A stretch of DNA of 11,821 nucleotides, taken from JBFIHF01 sp964411125 (GTDB taxonomy: Bacteria; Myxococcota_A; Bradymonadia; Bradymonadales; Bradymonadaceae). How positions within the stretch are numbered: position 1 is the first letter of the stretch; each line of letters opens with the position of its first letter. The DNA is taken from contig CAYPJU010000124.1 in assembly GCA_964411125.1 (NCBI GenBank), positions 1-11,821 of the forward strand. Direction: 5' to 3'. A program made the position numbers and the translations under genes. Positions 7,519 to 11,821 of this stretch are shown in pieces. Under the pieces are notes generated by a model. That model saw only the letters and a program-made list of their open reading frames with translations, was not told the origin of the DNA and did not search any database.

Positions 7519-7561
7519 TTGGCCGGCACCGATCCTCATTGTAGGATCGGTGCATGGCCAA
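7519..7561 (+). promoter_or_regulatory. 43-base palindrome covering the RBS and start codon of the acyltransferase gene
   Basis: A perfect 11-pair stem joins 7526-7536 (GCACCGATCCT) to 7543-7553 (AGGATCGGTGC) around the loop CATTGT. After a small interior loop (G7525 opposite A7554-T7555), six more pairs join TTGGCC (7519-7524) to GGCCAA (7556-7561). The best Shine-Dalgarno, AGGA (7543-7546), lies in the 3' arm seven bases before the ATG at 7554, and the start codon sits in the interior loop. In RNA this would hide the initiation site. In DNA it could be a dyad operator. No T-tract follows, so a classical terminator for the upstream gene is less likely. Confidence 0.75.
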
Positions 7562-8333
7562 CATGACCCCCACCCGTCGCAAACTCGCGATCGCGACCTG
7601 GGCTCCGCCCGCCGAAGGCAACATCTTCGGGAAGGTCGAATTCGACATGACCGAAGCGAACCGCTACCTCGCGAAACTCCGCGAGGAGACGGGCGTTCGC
7701 GTGTCGATCACCCATCTCGTCGGGCTCGCCGCCGCCCGCGCGATGGCGAAAGCGCCCGGTCTCAACGGCAAGATTCTCTTCGGCAAGTTCGTCCCCCACG
7801 ACACCGTCGACGTCACCTTCCTCGTCGCCTCCGACGGCGACCTCGCCAAGATCAAGGTCGAGCGCTGCGACGAGAAGTCGATCGCCGAGATCGCCACCGA
7901 ACTCTCCGAGCGCGCCGGGAAGGTTCGCAGCGGCGAGGACGCCGAGTTCAAGAAATCGATGGGGGCGGTCAAGTCGACCCCCTGGTGGCTCCTGGGGCCG
8001 ATCCTCAAGTTCACGGGCTGGCTGTCCGGAGCGCTTGGCATCAGCGTCAAAGCGCTCGGCGTCGAGCGCCACGCGTTCGGGTCCTGCGTCATCACCTCCG
8101 TCGGCATGCTGGGCTTCGACGAAGGCTACGCTCCTTTTACTCCGTTCGCCCGCGTCCCCCTTCTTCTTCTCGTCGGCGCCATGAAGGATCGTCCCGTCGT
8201 CGTCGACGGTGAGGTCGTCGTGCGACCGATGGTAACGATCACCGCCACCGTCGATCACCGCTTCATCGACGGCGCCCAGCTCTCGATCCTCGCAAAAGAA
8301 TTCCGCAGCGGGATCGAAGGCCCCTTCGCCTAA
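7554..8333 (+). CDS. Stand-alone 2-oxoacid dehydrogenase E2-type acyltransferase
   Basis: This 259-residue protein is the catalytic domain of the dihydrolipoamide acyltransferase (E2) family without the lipoyl or subunit-binding domains of a full E2. The active-site motif DHRFIDG (234-240) matches DHRxxDG, with H235 as the general base. GSCVITSVGMLG (176-187) matches the family's G-x-x-x-I-T/S-x-x-G strand. SITHLVGLAAARAMAKAPGLNG (51-72) matches the K-A-x-A-x-A-L helix region. Residues about 142-168 (PWWLLGPILKFTGWLSGALG) form an unusual hydrophobic insertion that could contact membrane or a lipidic acyl substrate. No E1, E3 or lipoyl protein gene is nearby. The start at 7554 is preferred because AGGA sits at good spacing; an in-frame ATG at 7563 is the alternative. 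Chloramphenicol acetyltransferase is structurally related but has HHxxxDG. The true acyl donor is unknown. Confidence 0.88.
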   Translation: MANMTPTRRKLAIATWAPPAEGNIFGKVEFDMTEANRYLAKLREETGVRVSITHLVGLAAARAMAKAPGLNGKILFGKFVPHDTVDVTFLVASDGDLAKIKVERCDEKSIAEIATELSERAGKVRSGEDAEFKKSMGAVKSTPWWLLGPILKFTGWLSGALGISVKALGVERHAFGSCVITSVGMLGFDEGYAPFTPFARVPLLLLVGAMKDRPVVVDGEVVVRPMVTITATVDHRFIDGAQLSILAKEFRSGIEGPFA

Positions 8334-8341
8334 CGTTACCT

Positions 8342-8399
8342 GCCGGCGTCAGCCGGCGTTCGCGCGGAGCGCGTGGTCACCGCACGCGCGAGCGTGCGG
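8342..8399 (+). repeat. Cluster of three tandem hairpins after the acyltransferase gene
   Basis: Three short GC-rich palindromes follow the stop codon closely. They are GCCGGC-GTCA-GCCGGC (8342-8357), CGCGC-GGA-GCGCG (8361-8373), and an eight-pair stem CCGCACGC / GCGTGCGG around a GNRA-type GCGA tetraloop (8380-8399). GCGTG (8371-8375) can instead pair with CACGC (8383-8387), so hairpins two and three are mutually exclusive with that fold. None is followed by a T-tract. The likely roles are 3'-end protection or Rho-assisted termination insulating the str operon, or membership of a dispersed repeat family. Confidence 0.7.
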
Positions 8400-8446
8400 C
8401 GTCGCGCACATCCCCCTGTCGTCGGGATCGAAAACCCGCATGGCGC

Positions 8447-8474
8447 TTGACACACGAAGGCGCCTTCATATAAT
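8447..8474 (+). promoter_or_regulatory. Consensus sigma70-type promoter of the str operon
   Basis: TTGACA (8447-8452) and TATAAT (8469-8474) both match consensus at six of six positions, with a 16-base spacer (8453-8468). Transcription would start near 8481, giving an rpsL leader of about 75 bases. Full-consensus boxes are expected for a ribosomal protein/elongation factor operon. Within the leader I see only a weak TCCG / CGGA hairpin and no anti-Shine-Dalgarno fold. Confidence 0.88.
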
Positions 8475-8554
8475 CCCGCGTTCTCGCTACCTCCGGAAAA
8501 TTCGGAAGATGGCGAAATGACTGACTGAAAAGTGTGAACCTCAGGAAGAACACG

Positions 8555-8926
8555 ATGCCAACGATTAACCAGCTCGTCCGAAAAGGGCGCCAACCGCAGA
8601 AATCGAAGACGGACGCACCCGCACTCAAAGGGTGCCCGCAGAAGCGCGGTGTCTGCACCCGCGTCTACACGACGACGCCCAAGAAGCCGAACTCGGCCCT
8701 TCGGAAGGTGGCTCGTGTTCGTCTGACCAACCAGATGGAAGTCACCAGCTACATCCCCGGTGAAGGTCACAACCTTCAGGAGCACTCCGTGGTCCTCATC
8801 CGTGGCGGTCGTGTCAAAGACCTCCCGGGCGTCCGCTACCACATCATCCGCGGTACGCTCGATGCCATCGGCGTCTCGGAACGACGTCAGGGCCGCTCGA
8901 AGTACGGAACGAAGAAACCGAGATAG
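8555..8926 (+). CDS. rpsL: 30S ribosomal protein S12
   Basis: S12 sits at the decoding centre of the 30S subunit and controls tRNA selection accuracy. The 123-residue protein has the invariant segments CPQKRGVCTRVYTTTPKKPNSALRK and GEGHNLQEHSVVLIRGGRVKDLPGVRYH. K43 and K88, the positions where streptomycin-resistance substitutions usually arise, are both the wild-type lysine. D89, the usual methylthiolation site, is present. The ATG at 8555 is chosen over an in-frame GTG at 8534 because S12 proteins start MPTINQLVRKGR and AGGAAG (8543-8548) lies six bases upstream. It is the first gene of the str operon, driven by the promoter at 8447-8474. Confidence 0.99.
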   Translation: MPTINQLVRKGRQPQKSKTDAPALKGCPQKRGVCTRVYTTTPKKPNSALRKVARVRLTNQMEVTSYIPGEGHNLQEHSVVLIRGGRVKDLPGVRYHIIRGTLDAIGVSERRQGRSKYGTKKPR

Positions 8927-8940
8927 TGCATTCGGCCCCC

Positions 8941-8955
8941 TCCGCGCTTCGCGGA
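8941..8955 (+). promoter_or_regulatory. Hairpin between rpsL and rpsG
   Basis: TCCGCG-CTT-CGCGGA forms a perfect six-pair stem within the 57-base spacer. Flanking GGCC (8934-8937) and GGCC (8962-8965) could pair to lengthen it. In E. coli the rpsL-rpsG spacer carries the S7 repressor site that controls downstream str genes, so a similar role is possible here. Sequence alone does not show S7 binding. Confidence 0.5.
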
Positions 8956-8983
8956 CTGGTCGGCCACCAATGGAGACAGGCAG

Positions 8984-9457
8984 ATGCCACGTAGAAGAGA
9001 AATTCAGAAGCGCCCCGTCCTTCCCGATCCGAAGTTCAAGGACAAGACCGTCACCAGCTTCATCAATGCGATGATGCGGGACGGCAAAAAGTCCACTGCC
9101 GAGCGGATCATGTACGAAACGCTCGACATCCTCGGCGAACGCAACACGGAAGAAGAGCCGCTCAAGCTCTTCCGCAAGGCGATCGAGAACTGCCGCCCGG
9201 CCGTCGAAGTTCGCTCGCGCCGCGTCGGTGGATCCACCTACCAGGTGCCCGTCGAAGTCCGCCCCGAACGCCGCAATGCGCTCGCGTTCCGCTGGATCAT
9301 CGACGCCGCCCGCGCGCGTAGCGAGAAGACGATGGTCGAAAAGCTCTCCGGAGAGCTCCTCGACGCGTTCAACTACCGCGGCACCGCTGTCCGCAAGAAA
9401 GAAGAGACCCACCGCATGGCCGACGCCAACAAGGCGTTCGCTCACTACCGGTGGTGA
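8984..9457 (+). CDS. rpsG: 30S ribosomal protein S7
   Basis: S7 is the primary assembly protein of the 30S head, binds the 3' domain of 16S rRNA and lines the E site. The 157-residue protein has the typical start MPRRREIQKRPVLPDPKF, the core LFRKAIENCRPAVEVRSRRVGGSTYQVPVEV with the beta-hairpin, and the tail ETHRMADANKAFAHYRW. Length is normal for bacterial S7. GGAG (8972-8975) precedes the ATG by eight bases. It is the second gene of the str operon, 57 bases after rpsL. In E. coli, S7 also represses its own operon by binding the mRNA upstream of this gene. Confidence 0.99.
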   Translation: MPRRREIQKRPVLPDPKFKDKTVTSFINAMMRDGKKSTAERIMYETLDILGERNTEEEPLKLFRKAIENCRPAVEVRSRRVGGSTYQVPVEVRPERRNALAFRWIIDAARARSEKTMVEKLSGELLDAFNYRGTAVRKKEETHRMADANKAFAHYRW

Positions 9458-9492
9458 TCACCCACTCACCCTGACCAGTACCTGCTGTTAGC

Positions 9493-9508
9493 GCGGCCGT
9501 GTGGCCGC
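9493..9508 (+). promoter_or_regulatory. Small hairpin upstream of the fusA ribosome binding site
   Basis: GCGGCC-GTGT-GGCCGC is a perfect six-pair stem that ends two bases before the GAGGGA ribosome binding site (9511-9516) in the 67-base rpsG-fusA spacer. It leaves the binding site unpaired, so it may tune rather than block fusA translation. No terminator T-tract follows it, in keeping with read-through of the operon. Confidence 0.5.
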
Positions 9509-9524
9509 TCGAGGGACCAACGTT

Positions 9525-11666
9525 ATGGCACGCTCCATTGCACTAGACCACGTTCGCAACATCGGCATCATGGCTCACATCGATGCCGGGAAGACGACGA
9601 CGACCGAGCGCATTCTCTACTACACCGGCAAGTCGTACAAAATCGGCGAGGTCCACGACGGCGCGGCCGAGATGGACTGGATGGAGCAGGAAAAGGAGCG
9701 TGGCATCACGATCACTTCCGCTGCCACCACCTGTACGTGGCACCTTGGTGGTAAAGAGAAGTTCCGTATCCAGATCATCGACACCCCCGGGCACGTCGAC
9801 TTCACGATGGAAGTCGAGCGCTCCCTGCGCGTCCTCGACGGCGCCATCGCCGTCTTCGACGGGGTCGCTGGCGTCGAGCCGCAGTCCGAGACCGTCTGGC
9901 GTCAGGCGAACCGCTACGGCGTTCCCCGCATGGCGTTCATCAACAAGCTCGACCGTACCGGCGCCGACTTCGAATACTGCGTCAACTCGATGGTCGACCG
10001 CCTCAAGTGCCGCCCGATCCGAATGCAGATCCCGATCGGCGCCGAGGACAAGCTGCAGGGTGTCGTCGACCTCGTCACGATGAAAGGCATCGTCTGGAAC
10101 GACGAATCGCTCGGCGCAAAGTACGACGTCGTCGACATCCCCGAGGACCTCAAAGAGCAGGCCCAGATGTACCACGAGGAGCTCGTGGAAGCCGCCTGCG
10201 AGTTCGACGACGAGCTGATGATGAAGTACCTCGAAGGCGAGGCGCTCACCGTCGAAGAGATCCGCTCGGGTATCCGTAAGGGCACCCTCGCGATGGAGAT
10301 CGTCCCGACCCTCTGCGGCTCCGCCTTCAAGAACAAAGGCGTCCAGCCGCTCCTCGACGCGGTCGTCTTCTACCTCCCCTCGCCGGTCGACATCGGTCAG
10401 ATTCAGGGCGTCACCCCCGATGCGGCACGCCGCATCCAGGAAACGCACGGCGACTTCACCGAAGACGACAAGGTCATTCGCGAGTTCAAAGACGACGCGC
10501 CCTTCAGCGCGCTCGCCTTCAAGATCATGACCGACCCGTACGTCGGGCAGCTCACGTTCTTCCGCTGCTATTCCGGCGTCCTCGAGTCGGGGTCCTACGT
10601 CCTCAACTCGACCAAAGAGCGCCGCGAGCGCATCGGTCGTATCCTCCAGATGCACGCCAACAAGCGCGAGGAGATGGATCACGTCCGCACCGGCGACATC
10701 GCGGCCGCCGTCGGCCTCAAGAACACGACCACCGGTGACACGCTCTCCGACGAGCAGCAGCCGGTCGTCCTCGAGGCGATGGACTTCCCCGATCCGGTCA
10801 TCCAGATCGCAGTCGAGCCGAAGACCAAGGCCGACCAGTCGAAGCTCGGCGAGTCACTCGCCAAGCTCGCCGCAGAGGACCCCTCCTTCCAGGTGCACAC
10901 CGACGAAGAGACGGGCCAGACCATCATCGCCGGCCAGGGTGAGCTCCACCTCGAGATCATCGTCGACCGCCTCCTCCGCGAGTTCAAGGTGGAAGCCAAC
11001 GTCGGTAAGCCGCAGGTCGCCTACCGTGAAGCGATCACCAAAGAGATCGAGCACAAAGAGCGCCTCAAGAAGCAGACCGGTGGTAAGGGTATGTTCGCCG
11101 AGGTCGCGCTGAAGCTCGAGCCGGGCGAACGCGGCTCCGGCATCGTCTTCGAAGAGACCATCAAGGGCGGTACCGTGCCGCGTGAGTACTTCAACGCCGT
11201 CGAGAAAGGCGTCCGCGAAGCTGCCGAAGGCGGCGTCCTCGCCGGATACCCCCTCGTCGACTGCAAAGTCACGCTCTACGACGGCTCGTACCACGAGGTC
11301 GACTCGAGCGAGATGGCGTTCAAGATTGCCGCCTCGATCGGATTCAAGAGTGGCTGCCGCAAGGCGGGCGCCAAGATCCTCGAGCCGATCATGGAAGTCG
11401 AGGTCGTCACCCCCGAAGATTTCATGGGCGACGTCATCGGTGACATCAACAGCCGCCGTGGACAGGTGCAGGGCATGATTCAGCGCTCCGGCGCTCAGGT
11501 CGTCGACGCACACGTGCCGCTCGCGCAGATGTTCGGTTACTCGACCGACCTCCGCAGCCGTACGCAGGGTCGTGCGACCTACACCATGCAGTTCTCGCAC
11601 TACGAAGAAGTTCCGAAGAGCATCGCGGACGAGATCATCGCGAAGGCTGGCGGATCCACGGACTGA
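9525..11666 (+). CDS. fusA: Translation elongation factor G
   Basis: EF-G is the GTPase that drives translocation and, with ribosome recycling factor, subunit splitting. The 713-residue protein shows all G-domain motifs: AHIDAGKT (17-24), switch I RGITITSAATT (59-69), DTPGH (86-90), NKLD (140-143) and GSAFKNKG (about 266-273). Domain IV/V signatures follow, including GGTVPREYFNAVEKGVREA and the terminal RSRTQGRATYTMQFSHYEEVP. It is slightly longer than the E. coli protein (704 residues), mainly through extra residues around 305-322 (RRIQETHGDFTEDDKVIREF region). The start at 9525 is chosen because GAGGGA lies eight bases upstream and MARSIALDHVRNIGIMAHID is canonical; an in-frame GTG at 9501 would place the start within the hairpin. 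Its place between rpsG and tuf marks it as the main EF-G, not a paralogue. Confidence 0.99.
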   Translation: MARSIALDHVRNIGIMAHIDAGKTTTTERILYYTGKSYKIGEVHDGAAEMDWMEQEKERGITITSAATTCTWHLGGKEKFRIQIIDTPGHVDFTMEVERSLRVLDGAIAVFDGVAGVEPQSETVWRQANRYGVPRMAFINKLDRTGADFEYCVNSMVDRLKCRPIRMQIPIGAEDKLQGVVDLVTMKGIVWNDESLGAKYDVVDIPEDLKEQAQMYHEELVEAACEFDDELMMKYLEGEALTVEEIRSGIRKGTLAMEIVPTLCGSAFKNKGVQPLLDAVVFYLPSPVDIGQIQGVTPDAARRIQETHGDFTEDDKVIREFKDDAPFSALAFKIMTDPYVGQLTFFRCYSGVLESGSYVLNSTKERRERIGRILQMHANKREEMDHVRTGDIAAAVGLKNTTTGDTLSDEQQPVVLEAMDFPDPVIQIAVEPKTKADQSKLGESLAKLAAEDPSFQVHTDEETGQTIIAGQGELHLEIIVDRLLREFKVEANVGKPQVAYREAITKEIEHKERLKKQTGGKGMFAEVALKLEPGERGSGIVFEETIKGGTVPREYFNAVEKGVREAAEGGVLAGYPLVDCKVTLYDGSYHEVDSSEMAFKIAASIGFKSGCRKAGAKILEPIMEVEVVTPEDFMGDVIGDINSRRGQVQGMIQRSGAQVVDAHVPLAQMFGYSTDLRSRTQGRATYTMQFSHYEEVPKSIADEIIAKAGGSTD

Positions 11667-11767
11667 GAGAGATTTTTCGTCGGAGGCCCTGAGCCTCGTT
11701 GGATACAAACAAGAGATGGCTGGATCAGGGCATTCCGACAGCCGTTTCGGATTTTAGGAGCAGCATC
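11667..11767 (+). other. fusA-tuf intercistronic spacer
   Basis: This 101-base spacer has a T5 run (11672-11676), a small hairpin GAGGC-CCTGA-GCCTC (11683-11697) and the strong ribosome binding site AGGAG (11756-11760), seven bases before the tuf ATG. The T5 run precedes the hairpin, so it is not a terminator. No convincing promoter was found, so tuf is probably read from the upstream transcript. Confidence 0.6.
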
Positions 11768-11821
11768 ATGGGTAAGGCAAAATTCGAACGTACGAAACCG
11801 CACGTCAACATCGGCACCATC
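11768..11821 (+). CDS. tuf: Elongation factor Tu, 3'-truncated by window
   Basis: Only the first 18 codons are in the window. They read MGKAKFERTKPHVNIGTI, the near-invariant EF-Tu N-terminus that leads directly into the GHVDHGKT P-loop, which lies just past the window end. EF-Tu delivers aminoacyl-tRNA to the ribosome as a GTP complex. Position after fusA and the AGGAG ribosome binding site complete the str operon order rpsL-rpsG-fusA-tuf. The glycine at position 2 replaces the more usual alanine. Confidence 0.96.
   Translation, partial: MGKAKFERTKPHVNIGTI

Noticed and set aside
7519..7561. Intrinsic terminator for the lipoprotein gene
   Set aside because: The stem is strong, but there is no T-tract after it on either strand; the T4 run lies before the stem on the + strand.
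6095..7648. 517-codon reading frame on the - strand
   Set aside because: It runs through the lipoprotein, a promoter region and the start of the acyltransferase gene. Its Val/Ala/Asp-rich sequence is a mirror of the cysteine-rich gene's codons.
7554..8333. Chloramphenicol acetyltransferase
   Set aside because: The active-site motif is DHRFIDG, the E2 form, not HHxxxDG, and the rest aligns with E2 catalytic core features.
8534..8554. GTG start for rpsL at 8534
   Set aside because: The ATG at 8555 gives the conserved S12 N-terminus and has AGGAAG six bases upstream; the GTG would place that site inside the coding region.
9501..9524. GTG start for fusA at 9501
   Set aside because: It falls in a hairpin loop, and the GAGGGA site at 9511-9516 is correctly spaced for the ATG at 9525.

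Overview
The window is GC-rich and gene-dense, and every gene reads on the + strand. It fits a myxobacteria-like or other former deltaproteobacterial lineage. The reasons are a very large Ser/Thr kinase fused to an ATPase and a long TPR region, a cysteine-rich repeat lipoprotein with Gly- and Asn-rich linkers, and strong C/G third-position bias. The taxonomy is inferred from gene style, not from a marker search.

Layout. (1) 1-2422: the 3' part of an acyl-CoA carboxylase carboxyltransferase gene. It overlaps by one base a gene for an exported TPR protein with a membrane-embedded C-terminus. (2) 2422-2526: a short gap with two perfect tandem hairpin repeats, a further hairpin and a possible leaderless promoter. 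(3) 2527-6385: a 1142-residue kinase/ATPase/TPR protein whose gene overlaps one for a small transglutaminase-fold cysteine protease of the lasso-peptide B2 (McjB C-terminal) family. No lasso precursor, RRE (B1) or cyclase gene is visible. (4) 6386-7507: an AT-rich promoter-like patch and a lipoprotein with four copies of an eight-cysteine module. (5) 7519-8333: a 43-bp palindrome that covers the ribosome binding site and start codon of a stand-alone 2-oxoacid dehydrogenase E2-type acyltransferase. (6) 8334-8554: a run of stable hairpins, then a fully consensus sigma70-type promoter. (7) 8555-11821: the conserved str operon rpsL-rpsG-fusA-tuf, cut off by the window end within tuf.

The str operon and the carboxylase are housekeeping genes. 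The accessory middle (2.4-8.3 kb) is the interesting part. A signalling protein with an intact kinase domain and no DNA-binding output is translationally coupled to an orphan RiPP-type protease. Next come a secreted disulfide-rich lipoprotein and an acyltransferase whose translation start looks structurally masked. Whether these form one functional unit is not shown by the sequence. Only the kinase-protease pair has strong linkage evidence, a 17-base gene overlap. No CRISPR array, tRNA, rRNA, insertion sequence or phage gene was seen. Long antisense ORFs are explained by codon bias.
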